DNA from: Diphasiastrum complanatum | Lineage: Eukaryota > Streptophyta > Lycopodiopsida > Lycopodiales > Lycopodiaceae | Reading direction: 5' to 3' | Length of the DNA: 64,000 bases | NCBI GenBank assembly: GCA_029204225.1 | Contig: CM055095.1 | Location: forward strand, 73,258,753 to 73,322,752 | In this document: positions 36,173-48,094 of the stretch, piece by piece | Layout of the letters: the number at the start of each line of letters is the position of its first letter | Position numbering within the stretch: position 1 is the stretch's first letter | Program-made: the position numbers and the translations under genes | The notes under the pieces: generated by a model | What the model was told of the DNA's origin: nothing | Databases searched by the model: none | What the model saw: only the letters and a program-made list of their open reading frames with translations

Positions 36173-37681
36173 AATCTTTTTTTTTTGTGTTAGCACAGAT
36201 GCTAACATTATCCCCTTCCTTATTGGATTGGTGGTCCCACACCAATCGAAGCTTTTTCTTCCTGATTTTTTGAGCTTCCTGAAGGCGGGAGTGTTGTTGG
36301 CGGATCTGATAGATTTTATTGCCAATGCCTTCCATCATTTGCCAACGCAATTTATTGAGGAAGGATAGTTGTTTGTGTTCAAGGACTGTCGCATCCTCAA
36401 GCACAATGAAACAAAGAAAAAGATGTAGCAGTACCAAGAAGGCAACCTTGACACAGTCAAAGGATCTCAAGATGAACAGAAGGTGCTCATGGTACAAGAT
36501 CAATCCAGTAGATATACCCACTTCAAAAGCTGAAGGATCAAATTGATGAGCTTCAAATGCAGGCAAATGTTGATTGTGTCTTGCAATTGGTTAGATATTC
36601 ACGATTAACTATTCTTTGGCTTGCATTTCATAGTTGTTTTTCGTTAGCTTTGCATCAATACTCTTGAAGATAAGGAAAATTCTGCACATCCAGGGAGGGC
36701 AGTGCACAAAGAAGTAGAGAGCTACGATTGTTTCCTCAGAAGCATAGGTCTAAGTCCACCAACGCAGGCATAACAAAGTAGAGATTGGAGATGATTCTTA
36801 TTTCTGATCGTTGTTTCATTGCTTTTTTTCTTGATGAGTTGTGTGCATTCTTGGCGAGTTGTGTGCAGAGGGTGCAGCTCATCAAAGCTATTTCATCGTT
36901 GTTTTTCTAGATGAGTTGTGTGCATTCTTGGTGAGTTGTGTGCAAGGTGCAGCTCATCAAAGCTATTTCGTTCTTGTTTTCTTGGTGAGTTGTGTGTTGT
37001 GTGCAGGGTGCAAGATGTGGTGGAATCAAGTAAGAACGTAGTGCAGCTCCATTGGTACATGCACGACCATCTTTCAATGGGCCAGCTCCATCTGCCATAC
37101 CTGTTACAACGAACAATGCAAGCAAGTTGAAGATCTTGGACAGATCTACGTGTTCTATGATTCGCTAACAGTCTCCTCTGGCGTCTCCAGGCTTTGGAAG
37201 AGCTCAAGGCACTTATTCTTTTGTCTCCAGAGAGAATCTCGTTGGGTACGTGAGCTACAGAGTCAGTATCCACACTGGAAAATACAAAGGTTGTCTTCCA
37301 TGTTGTTGGTGGTGGTACTGGATCTAGATTGAGCTCCCTTCTTTTGGAACGACTGTCTGTAGACTGTATGTAGACTACTGAAATTCTTTTTGCAGTTTAG
37401 GAAGCAAGATCATTGCTAGTTATCAATGGGTTTTTTGAACTCTTTGCTAAACAAAACCTGATATGCATTTCATAGAATTAATGTCAATAACATTCAGATG
37501 TGCTATATTGCAGCTCTAGAATCAATGTCCACAAATATGAACAACAATGGTAATAATTGCAAAATTTCAATGACAGTAGTTTGGGCCAACTCACTTTAAC
37601 TAGTAGGGTGAATAGCACATAAATCAGAATGTTGTTTTTAGAAAAGTACTATAAGCCACTTTTTGAAACTGCTAGGCACTA
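36173..37681. other. Unassigned region with a short tandem repeat
   Basis: No recognised gene. At 36833-37020 a 74-77 bp unit (gatgagttgtgtgcattctt, gtgcagctcatcaaagctat) is present about 2.4 times, starting at 36833, 36910 and 36984. ORFs over it are products of the repeat. Confidence 0.5.
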
Positions 37682-37686
37682 AGATT
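37682..37686. other. Copia target-site duplication, left copy (AGATT)
   Basis: AGATT directly precedes the 5' LTR. The same five bases follow the 3' LTR at 42655-42659. Confidence 0.75.
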
Positions 37687-38137
37687 TGTGAAGAATTGAA
37701 AAAGATTATCTATGTTAGATATAGGGGTCTTATGTTTTTTACATCAAGCATCTAGGTGTAGGATGTTGATAGGAATAAATTTGGCATAGATGGCAAATTA
37801 TGCATTTCCACTTGTAATGCCACTATTGAGCCAAAATAGAGTAAGAGGCTAAACACTTGCTAATTAGAGTGTAGACAAGTGTAAAGTTTTTGTTTGATGA
37901 ATTCCAAGAGGTCCAATAGGATTTAGAGGTGGAACCTTGTGAGGTCCAATAGGAAATTGAGGTGTGCTTGAATATAGTCCAATAGAATTAAGAGGTGCAT
38001 AGATCAATGATCCAATAGGATCAAGAGGTGACAAAATATGGTCCAATCATAGTTAAGCATAGTGGTAGCTCGTGGACCTACTAGTATCATTGTACTCCTC
38101 ATTTTGAAGCTAATTGATTTGGTGATTTCATGGATTT
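37687..38137 (+). repeat. Copia 5' LTR, 3' end deleted
   Basis: Starts TGTGAAGAATTG and matches the 3' LTR up to tcatggattt. The last roughly 286 bp of the LTR, the primer-binding site and the start of gag are missing; gag sequence begins directly after the break. Confidence 0.9.
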
Positions 38138-41100
38138 CTAATGAGATATTGAGGGAGATAGGTACTTGTACAACAACCAAAGAAGCTTGGGATTGTCTCA
38201 AGACTATCTATGAGGCTAAGAATACCTCTAGGATTCTCACTCTTAGGAATCAAATCTTTCAAAGTAGCCAAAAGAGTGATGAGAGTGCATCTAGTTATGT
38301 TTTGAGAGTAAAAGATATTCATAGAGAGCTTGCTTGCATTAGTGATTCCATCAATCAAAATGAGCTAGTTCAAGTCATTCTCAATGGCTTGAGAAGTGAA
38401 TTTGATAACCTTGTCCAATCCTATGCCATTAAGGAGGAGCTACCAAGTTTGGAGGCTCTCCAAAGTGTGCTAATTTCAGAAGAATCAAGACAAGAGTACA
38501 AGCTCTTGAGGATGGACAAGCTTTCTCTCACTCATAATGATGGCAAAGCTCTCTTTGCCAAGGATAAGCACAAAGAGAGGAGCAAGAACCAACATCAACA
38601 ATCCTCAAGCAAGGACAAAGTCAAATCCAAAGACAAAGATGAGGAGGAAGATGATTCCTCTAATGCTTCATCATCCAAGATCAAGAAGAAAAAGAAGATC
38701 AAGTGCTTTTATTGTGGCAAGAAAGGTCATTATGCCACCAATTGCTTCAAAAAGAAGAATCAACTCAAGCAAGCCAATATTACCAATGAGAAGGAAGACA
38801 CTATTGCAAGTGATGGAGAGGGATCTCTTATGGTCTCTAGTTTCTCATCTACTCCTTTCAAGAAGGACGGCCTATGGTATATTGATAGTGGAGCCTCTTC
38901 ACATATGTGTAGCTCCAAGGACTCTTTCTCTTCTATTGCACCTTATGATGGAGTGAAGAAATCAATATACACTGCAAATGATTTTGAATGTCCTATTGAA
39001 GGCATAGGGAACATTCCCTTGAAGCTTGCATCCTCTAAAGTTCTTTCTCTCTCTAGAGTTCTTTATGTACCTAAGCTTACCAAGAATCTTATTAGTGTTG
39101 GCCAATTGCTTGATAATGGCCTTGATGTAAAATTCAATGTTGATACTTGCACTATCAAGAAGAATGATGAGATACTTGCATTAGGATCTAGATTTGGTGG
39201 CATCTATAAACTAGATCCAAATGAGTATGTGAATGCTTGTAATGTTGCTCTTGTGAACAAGCTCTCTATGGAAGAATTATGGCATTGGAGGTTGGGACAT
39301 CCCAACTACAAATCCATTCTCTCTATGATCAAAGAATCCAAAGCTATTGGCTTGCCAAAGTCATTCTCCAAGAAGATCAAGCCTTGTGAGGCTTGTGCTA
39401 TTGCTAAATCTCACAAAAAGCCATTTACAAGATCTTCTATCAAAAGCAAGCATCCTTTGGAGTTAATCCACTCGGATGTGCATTTCTCATCAACTACAAG
39501 CAAGGGAGGAGCCACTTGTTTTGTTACTTTCATTGATGATTACACAAGATTCACTTGGATATATCTTCTTGCTTCAAAATCTATGGTGTTTGACCATTTC
39601 CTTATTTTCAAAGCTTATGTAGAGAAGCAATTCTCATTCAAGATTAAAGCTCTTAGAAGTGATGGAGGTGGTGAATATATCTCCAATAAATTTCAAGATT
39701 TTTGTGAGCTTGAAGGCATTAAAAGAGAGTTTTCTTGTGCCTACTCTCCATCTCAAAATGGAGTGGCCTAGAGAAAGAATAGATCTCTATGTGAATGTGC
39801 AAAATCTATGAGAATTGAGGCATCTTTGCCCAAAGATTTTTGGGGAGAAGCCATTAATTGTGCAAATTATCTTTGCAATAGGCTCCCACATATAGCTCTT
39901 GGAGGAAAGTCACCATATGAAATCTTATTTTTGAAGAAGCCTAAGGTTGATCACCTTAGAGTTTCTGGATGCTTATGCTTTGTCCATATTCCCTTGGAAA
40001 CAAGGAAGAAGGAAGATCCTAGTGCATGCAAAGGGATCATGGTTGGATACTCATCCACCAAGAAGGCCTATAGAGTCTTTATACTCTCTACTTCTCAAGT
40101 TATTGAAAGTAGAGATGTGTCTTTCATGAAGATCAACACTCATCATTTGAAGAGGCCGAGATCAAGAAATCTATGGATGCATCATCAATTATTGATTTTG
40201 AAGACTCATGATGTGATGGGGTCGAGATTTGAAGAAGACTCTCCTTGGATTTTTTCACCAAGAGGATCCATGAGAGATAGATCCGAGCCTAAGAGGCTCT
40301 CATATGTTGACAAAGGCAAATAAGTGGATCTTGATTCCACTAATCATGTTTTTTATGTCTCTCATGAAGAGCCAAAGAACTTACAAGAGGCACTCAATAC
40401 CAAGGTGTGGTATGATGCCATAAAGCAAGAGTATGATGCATTGATCACCAACAATACTTGGGAGCTTGTGGATCCTCCATCCAACAAGCATGTGATTGGT
40501 TGCAAGTGGGTATTTCGGATCAAGTTCAATTATGATGGCACCATCAACAAGCATAAAGCAAGATTATGTGACAAAGGATTTGGTCAAATCCATGGTCTTG
40601 ATTATGAGGAGACCTTTGCACCCGTTGCAAAGATGGTGACAATAAGAATTCTTATTTCTCTTGCTTGTTTTTTCAAGTGGAAGGTGTTATCCAATGCTTT
40701 TCTAAATGGTTATCTTGAGGAGGAGATCTATATGGAACAACCTCAAGGATTCATCAAGGATGAGTCCAAAGTGTGCTTGCTCTTCAAAAGTCTTTATGGA
40801 CTCAAGCAAGCACCAAGATCATGGTATTCAAGACTTAACTCTTTTCTTATCTCACTAGGATTTACTCTTAGTGACTATGATCCTTCCATGTATCTAAAGT
40901 TTGTTGATAGCAATATTGTCATTCTTCTAATTTATGTTGATGACATTATTCTTTGTGGAAGTTGTATCAAGCTAGTTGATGAAACCAAGCTAGCACTAGG
41001 ATGTGAGTTTAAAATGCAAGATCTAGGAGAGATACATCACATCCTAGGCCTAGAAATTGATTTTTATGAAAATCATGTCTTTATATGCCAATCTAGATAT

Positions 41101-41898
41101 GCTCACTCTATGTTGAAAAAATTCCATATGGAAAATTCTAAGAGCATAGATACTCCAATGGAGCAAACTGTAAAAGATCCTAATAAAGGTGATGAAAGAT
41201 CCTTTGAGGACATCACACTTTTTAGGAGTCTTGTAGGCTCCTTGATTTGGCTTACCATTACTAGGCCCGATCTTAGTTTTTGTGTGCACAAATTGAGTCA
41301 ATTTATGGAAGATCCTAAGATCCATCATTGGAAGATGGCCAGCAGGATTCTAAGATATGTATCTTCATCTTGTGATTATGGTCTACTCTATAAAAGTGAG
41401 GATCTATCCATTATTGGCTACTCGCATTCGGACTTTGCAAGTGACAAGATGGATCGAAAGTCTATTAGTGCATACACTATTTTTCTTAAAGGCAATCTAA
41501 TATCTTGGCTTTCCAAAAAGCAAGATACTATATCTCTCTCTTCATGTGAGGCCGAGTACAAAGCACTCACTACAACTACCAAAGAAGTGCTTTGGATCAA
41601 GAGGTTATTAATGGAACTAAAGTGCATCAAGGAGGATGATCTACCAATGATCAAGTGTGATAACATCTCGGCCCAAGCTCTTGCCAATAATCCCATATTT
41701 CATGCAAGAAGCAAGCACATAGAAGTGGCACACCATTTTGTGAGAGAAAAGCTTATTGGAGGAGAAATCTATTTGGAGCATGTCAACTCGTCCTCTTGTA
41801 TTGCCGATCTACTCACCAAGCCTTTGAGCAAAAGTGCTTTCATCAAGCATAGATCTAATCTTGGAGTTATATCAAGATCAATGCTCAAATCTTCATAG
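38062..41898 (+). pseudogene. Copia Gag-Pol polyprotein, broken
   Basis: Frame 38062-39771 starts inside LTR sequence (MVARGPTS) and runs into gag at about 38138 (SNEILREIGTCTT). It has a zinc knuckle CFYCGKKGHYATNC (about 38703), protease WYIDSGASSHMC (about 38884), pre-integrase WHWRLGHPNY, and an integrase with DDYTRFTWIY and SDGGGEY. An in-frame TAG at 39769-39771 sits where the NGVAERKN block usually has Glu. The same frame continues to a TAA at 40321, then RT (YVDD at about 40933) and RNase H to 41898. In RT the block before AFLNG (KWKVLSNAFLNG, about 40675) is four residues short and lacks the motif A Asp. In RNase H the usual GYSDAD is GYSHSD (about 41416). It cannot make an active enzyme. 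Confidence 0.92.
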
Positions 41899-41916
41899 AT
41901 AATTTTTTAGGAGGAG

Positions 41917-42654
41917 TGTGAAGAATTGAAAAAGATTATCTATGTTAGATATAGGGGTCTTATGTTTTTTACATCAAGCATCTAGGTGTAGGATGTTGAT
42001 AGGAATAAATTTTGGCATAGATGGCAAATTATGCATTTCCACTTGTAATGCCACTATTGAGCCAAAATAGAGTAAGAGGCTAAACACTTGCTAATTAGAG
42101 TGTAGACAAGTGTAAAGTTTTTGTTTGATGAATTCCAAGAGGTCCAATAGGATTTTGAGGTGGAACCTTGTGAGGTCCAATAGGAGATTGAGGTGTGCTT
42201 GAATATAGTCCAATAGAATTAAGAGGTGCATAGATCAATGATCCAATAGGATCAAGAGGTGACAAAATATGGTCCAATCATAGTTAAGCATAGTGGTAGC
42301 TCGTGGACCTACTAGTATCATTGTACTCCTCATTTTGAAGCTAATTGATTTGGTGATTTCATGGATTTTGTGAGTTATTGAATTTCTAGCTTTCTCTCTC
42401 TACCCGAGAGCTCATGATGCATTTTCTCTCTCTACTCGAGGAGAGCAGCTTGTTTTTACTTAGATTATTTTTTGAATACTTCCCACACGTGTGAGTGAGA
42501 GTTGGAAGTGATTGAATGCATGTGGTAGTGTGTTTTTGCCATAGGATTCAAGATTGATCTTGAATCTCAATCTAGTCTTGATCTTGGTGCATCTACACAC
42601 CTTAGGAGATCACAAGTACATGTAGTGGACAGTCCACACGTGTGAAATTCAACA
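41917..42654 (+). repeat. Copia 3' LTR, complete, 738 bp
   Basis: Begins TGTGAAG after the purine tract and ends GAAATTCAACA, followed by AGATT. Two 10-bp palindromes, CACACGTGTG, lie at 42484-42493 and 42635-42644. Both fall in the part lost from the 5' LTR. Confidence 0.9.
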
Positions 42655-42659
42655 AGATT

Positions 42660-45600
42660 GTCCAACCAGAAAGCTCACTACGATAATAGGCACCAATTTA
42701 CCTTTCATAGTGCAGTGCTGAACAAGGTAGAGCTTTTGCTAAGAAGATCTTCCATTGATCCAGGCTTTCCTTAACTTTCCTAATTACTTTTAAAAGTTTT
42801 GCATCCTGTCCAACATCCAAGAAGCATTTTCTTGTTTTTGCATTGACAATCAATTCTTTCCAAACATAATCTTTTTAGCTAAGAGTGGTTACATGCCCTA
42901 CAATCCATATACAATACCTGGCAGAGCTCAATTGCATCAATCTCACTCTATTAACAATACTAATAAAAGATATGTTGGAGCCAAAAGTTCATTTCAATAT
43001 TATTGCAAGGATTGTACTAGCTTCTAAAATATTTTTTGCCCAAATACAAAGCAAAATCCTGGTTAGTATACATAACAGAATTTAAAGGAAATACAGGGTG
43101 CTCTAAAAGAATAAATGAGCTACTATGATGAACATCAAAAGCAATAACCGGCTATGTATTTGACCGTGTAGTTTGAAATGTGTGTACTATAGATTTCATA
43201 GGAATATAAGGCTGGTATGTTGATACTTGTAGACAAGGGACCTTCTGTAAGAGCAAACATAAGCAAGCAATGAATTTAGAACCTAATACAATCATGATGC
43301 TTGAACAAATACTCCCTATTTCAGCTAGCAATATTGGCAAAATAGTCTTGAAAAATAAGACATTTTCTAAATTTTCAAACAAGCTTGATTTTGTATGTTT
43401 GGTATCCTTGCAAATATTCAAACCGTGCAATTGTAGCACCTTAAGAGTTTTTGTTATGCTCAGATGGACCATATGCAATTGACTTTCTTCAGACATGTTT
43501 ATGTTTCTATGGCCTTGTTTGTTTTTTTTTAAGCAAAAAAGAGACTGTCTCCATTCATGACTGCAACAAATTTTATGCATATTGTTTAAGATTTGGCAGG
43601 TGAATGGCTTAAATCTTTTTTTTCTAGAGCTTAACCTTTCTTTTTCTAAAGTTTAATCTTTGCTCTCCTAAAAACATGTGGAATTTTGAGGTTCTGAGTT
43701 CTGAGTTCTAAGCAGTTTAAGTTTCTATTTCTACAACTTTGGAGAAGCAAGAGCATTGCCAAATATTAGCGATTTTTTTTGCAAATGCTTACTTTATTTC
43801 TATGCCCTTCTCTGGTTAAAAGTGATTGTCTCCATTCATGGCTGCAACAGACCTTTATATATTGGTAAAGATTTTTGGGACTACATTTCTTGGACTAAGA
43901 TTTTTTATCTAACATTGTAGCTCCTCATTTAGCCTATGCATGACGGTCTGCACTTGAGGTGAATGTCTTAATCTTTCCTCTTCTAGAGCTTAAGTCATTC
44001 TTCTTCCAAAGTTAAGTGAAAGTATGAGTAGTTAAAGTTTCTATTTTTGTTTCCAATGAGAAAATTTAATACCTAGCCCTTGTATGAACTAGATCTAGAA
44101 CTCCTACCTTTCAAGCTATTGTTAAATATCTTGAAATGGAAGTCAAATGAGAGCAATTGAAGAGTCATACTGTTAAAAACTTGTTGTTGTTATTTTTCTT
44201 AATATTGCAATTGTTGATATACTTCCATAGATTGCAACATTGCTACCACCACTAAGATGCTTGGACTTTTGGTAGCAATTCTTGTTTTCAACTCTGTAGA
44301 TTGTTTACATGCCAATTGAGATTGTAATTGAATTTTTTCTTTGTTTATGTAGATATTAACAGAAATGCCATAGATTGAATTGGTGGAACCCCAAATGTTT
44401 GGTCTAGGAAGCTAGCTGTATAGATGCAGGACTTTTGCGACACAGTGTCATAATTTTGAGATATAGGAAAGGTACCAAGTACCAACCAATTAAACTAAAA
44501 ACCATTTTGCATCATGTAAAGTTTTGTGATAATTGCAATAAAATTCCAACCATATTTCAAGAAAACCTATAAAGTGTCGTATTTTTGCAATATTGTGTGT
44601 CAAGGCAATGCTTATATAATTACTTTTTAAAATTTGTTTTTTGGAGGAAAGCTAATCAATTGTAGATAGAACATGACAATGATTTGTATGATGCATTTAA
44701 GATCTATTGTTTTTCAAGAGCTTGATTGATTTAATATTGGCTACATTTTTTAGTGCTTGTGAGTTGCAACACAGAGATAGAGGGGCAGCAAATTTTCCGG
44801 TGCTACACTTGTTGACTTCCAACCGTAAGTAAAATCTTGCAAAGGCCTTTACAAAGTCCATGTCGATGTACGTTGTAGTACGATGTAGCCGGGGTTCAAG
44901 TAGGTGGGCCATTTATGCCAAGTTCAATCTGTTTGCAGTTCTAATATACTCTTTAATTGCTTTTTCAGTAGGCTTTTTATTCCTAGTTGGTTAATTTCAG
45001 TTGGCTGTTTTTTCTTAGTTGGTTGTGTTTTTAGTTGATTGTTTCTTAGTTGGGTGTGTTTTTAGTTGACTATTTTTTTTTTTTTTCAGTTGGCTGTTTT
45101 TGCAGGTGCTTCACTTAAGCTCCCTAGAACAACTCCAATGAAGCCCACAATAGCTAAACTGTTACAAAGGTAATATCTTTTATTGTCCTTTGTTATAGAT
45201 GACTTTAGAAAATCTGCTTTTTGAAACGGAAGTGCATTATGAAGTATGCATAGTTGTTGTTGCTACTATCACCTTCTGTGCTACTAGCTTCATGGAGCTC
45301 AGTAAGATATTATGGTAGCTCTAAAACAATCCACTATGTCAATGTTGTATTGCATTTTGTAAAATTTTCACAATTCAACCCAAAAACATTAAAAAATATG
45401 AATGTTGTATTGGGTTTTCCAGAATTTTTGCAATTGTAACAATTACATATGACTGATTGCTTTTGATTTGTGGCAGACGAGTCTTCTATTTCCATAGTTG
45501 ATATGGTCAGTTGATGTATCGTCACGTTATTGTGTCCCTATAAAAAGTCAAAACCAACTACATCCATTGCAATGCCTCTAGAATTATAGTTTGTAGACAT

Positions 45601-46514
45601 GTCTTGTGCTTCACTTGTATGTCCTCCATGTATTTTGACTTTGTTCACTCTTTGAACAAGTAGCTGGCTTGGAACTTCGAAATCCTAAATCCAGAAGTGT
45701 CTGACTTAAGGTTTGCTTTTAGAAGAAGAATGCTTATATGTTTGATAACATTAGCATGATAGCAATTTGAGACAACTTTCATAACTTGGAATATTATTTG
45801 TCTGTCTTTTGTGAAAATAGAAATCTTTTGGGAGCGTAGGTGATGGGGATAAACAACAACTGTGTTCTTCTTCAATGAGCTTGAAACAAGCGCGACAAGC
45901 AAGGAAAGTATTGAGAGAGTTGATTATTGTACTAAAGAATTCAAAGTTGTAAGTTCTAAGAATATCTCGTACACTTAATGCTGATACTTTCAAGTCATAA
46001 TATGAATCATTATCTTTTAATCATTATTGTTGGTTATCTGTTGTTGCAGGTTTTTCAAACTTTGCAGGTTCTTTGAGCTGCAAGAACTTCACAACTATTG
46101 TGACTGATAGTCATAGAACCTGTGAACATTGAGATTGAGAAGACTATCAAAGTGGTTCAATTCTTGATAGTGATTGGACAAAGAAAGGAGATCGCAATGG
46201 AAGTTGAATCATTGATGGAGAAGTAGAGATGGGAAGAATAGTTTCACTCTTGGTGTTGAATAGTGCCACTCACACTCATTGACTCTCTCATTGAGGAGAA
46301 TTGTGAACTTATTCTTTTTAGATTATTGAATCATTATTGCAATTACCTTACAATGTCCAACAAGTATGTTTATTGATGTTGTATTTATAGATTTCAACTT
46401 TCGACTACCTTTGCCTATTTTGTGTTGTATGTCTTTTTCTATTCTCCTACTAACATGCATTCTTGTGAGTATGTTGTTATTCATTCTTGCAATGATATTT
46501 TGTTTTGTCAAAAG

Positions 46515-46516
<2 letters not shown>
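42660..46516. other. Intergenic region, no firm gene
   Basis: AT-rich. A dispersed direct duplication links about 43540-43680 and 43825-44015 (tgtctccattcatg.ctgcaac, ttctagagctta). A tagttggttgt/cagttggctgttttt tandem runs from 44985 to 45105. One plus-strand stretch, 45106-45169, sits between a strong acceptor (ggctgtttttgcag) and a donor (aag|gtaata) and is open (ASLKLPRTTPMKPTIAKLLQ). It could be an isolated exon, but I cannot connect it to a gene. Confidence 0.35.

Positions 46517-46563
<47 letters not shown>
46517..46563. repeat. (TA)n microsatellite
   Basis: About 47 bp of alternating A/T, directly flanking the Helitron 3' end. Helitrons insert at AT dinucleotides. Confidence 0.95.
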
Positions 46564-46564
<1 letters not shown>

Positions 46565-46592
46565 TAGTTGTGAGTGCCCGTCGTTGACGGGC
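46564..46592 (-). terminator. Helitron 3' hairpin and CTAG terminus
   Basis: The plus strand reads CTAGTTGTGAGT, then GCCCGTCGTTGACGGGC (46576-46592). On the element strand the hairpin precedes CTAG by eight bases. In Helitrons this structure marks the end of transposition. Confidence 0.85.
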
Positions 46593-46734
46593 AATGGCGG
46601 CCGATCTAGGTGACGACCGATGATTTGAAAATTCAGTATGTCATTGACGAGCGAGTAGCGATGATTTAGGAGGAAAGTCGATGGTCGTTGATGGGTAGTC
46701 GATGTATGTGTGTGTATGTACGTGGTCGTCCATT

Positions 46735-47100
46735 CGAGTCTAGGAAAAATTCAAGTCTTGCAAAAAATTCGAGTCATCAAGAATTTCGAGTCTTGAGAAA
46801 AATCGAGTCTTGAAAAAAATTCGAGTTTTTAAAAAATTTGAGTCTTGAAAAAAATTCGGGTTATCAAATAATTCATGTCATCAAATTCGAGTCATCAAAT
46901 AATTCGTGTCTTTACAAAAATTCGAGTCATTCTAGAAATTCGAGTCGTTTAGGGTTTAGGGTTTAGGGCCCCCGAATTCGAGACATTAGAAAAATTCGAG
47001 TCATCAAAAAAAATTCGAGTCTTTCCAAAAAGACTCATTCTAAAAATTCGAGTCGTTCTAAAAATTCAAGTCTTCCAAAAAATTTGAGTTTTTTAAAAAA
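46735..47100. repeat. Degenerate AATTCGAGTC array with a (TTTAGGG)3 core
   Basis: About 20 irregularly spaced copies of (a)attcgagtc(at/tt) separated by A/T-rich spacers. A perfect (TTTAGGG)3 at 46948-46968, identical to the plant telomere repeat, lies inside the array. It is in the Helitron's 3' non-coding part. Confidence 0.7.
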
Positions 47101-47644
47101 TTTCATAAGCAATGTACATTCTAATTACTTGCTTGCACTCTCAACTATTTGCAACAGTCCATCGAGAGCTTGAGATTGTTCTATGATGTCTTATTAGCTA
47201 TTAATATATACAATCACTATCCTAAAAATTCACATAGAGTATTCACATTCATTGGCATGGAAGAAATGGAATATGTGTGTACATGTGTGTATGGATTTGT
47301 TGAAGGTGGTTCATACTTCAAAAGTTACTCACTCACTACAGCTCGTCTCTCACTATAGCTCTAGATTACTCCTCAACTCTTCAGGACGTTGGGACAGGTA
47401 GCTATCCCATAGATTCCATAGCTGCAAACTTAGATTGTGTGAATATGATGGTGATTGATTATCATGCAAGTTGGGAGCCAAACACAATTGGAGCACACAC
47501 AACTCTAAACCGTGTTCTTAAAATGTTTTCTAAACCATGTTCCCAAACCGCGTTCAAGACGTTGGGACAGACAACTATCCCATAGATTTCATAGATTCCA
47601 TTTGTCTAAAATTGTCCGTAAGATTCATCCATTCGACCTCATTT
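47101..47644. other. Helitron 3' non-coding sequence
   Basis: No gene. A direct repeat of gacgttgggacag..actatcccatagatt occurs at about 47390 and 47560. Confidence 0.4.

Positions 47645-47738
<94 letters not shown>
47645..47738. repeat. (TA)8(GA)38 compound microsatellite
   Basis: TA units at 47645-47661, then a perfect 77-bp GA array to 47738, inside the Helitron. Confidence 0.97.
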
Positions 47739-47740
<2 letters not shown>

Positions 47741-47895
47741 GTCTGTGTGTTTGTGCGTGTATTCAATGTGTGGTTTTGAAAAACATTCATCACAAAAACC
47801 CAAACTACTATAAAAAATTGAAGCAGCAACAATTTCATATTCCAATATTTTTAAGAAATAGACATCATGTCATTTGATAAGTCAGAATCCAATAC

Positions 47896-48094
47896 CTGGG
47901 CATACATCAGGTTATCTAACATTGGCTCAAAGTCACTAAGTCTAACAACACTAACATGTCTCCAAACATATGCCACATTCATGAGTAACATATCTACATC
48001 TAATAGGAATCGATATTCTCTTGGCATAAAACATCTTCTCCTTTGTTGTTGGAATAAGAACTTTGCATAAGCTTCTATCAACCACAAAATGGAG
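47896..48094 (-). pseudogene. Exon-like segment, possibly captured by the Helitron
   Basis: On the minus strand, 199 nt lie between an acceptor (GTCTTGCAG) and a donor (GCCCAG|GTATTG). One frame is open for 66 codons: SILWLIEAYAKFLFQQQRRR, then CFMPREYRFLL, NVAYVWRHVSVVRLSDFEPM and LDNLMYAQ. It looks like ordinary cytosolic protein sequence and unlike Rep or helicase. I do not recognise the family. Helitrons often carry host exons, which makes capture a reasonable reading. A neutral alternative is chance splice signals around a random ORF. Confidence 0.4.

Larger units (their letters stand above)
37687..42654 (+). mobile_element. Ty1/Copia retrotransposon, nearly complete but inactive
   Basis: A 4.97 kb element with AGATT duplications on both sides. 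In order: truncated 5' LTR, gag, protease, integrase, RT, RNase H, polypurine tract (TTTTTTAGGAGGAG, ending 41916), and full 3' LTR. The domain order PR-IN-RT-RH is Copia type. The first 450 bp of the two LTRs differ at only a few positions, so insertion is fairly recent, but the polyprotein is broken (see the pseudogene entry). Confidence 0.93.

Noticed and set aside
45106-45169. Plus-strand exon between strong splice signals
   Set aside because: Only 21 codons and no partner exons found; mentioned within the intergenic entry but not called a gene.
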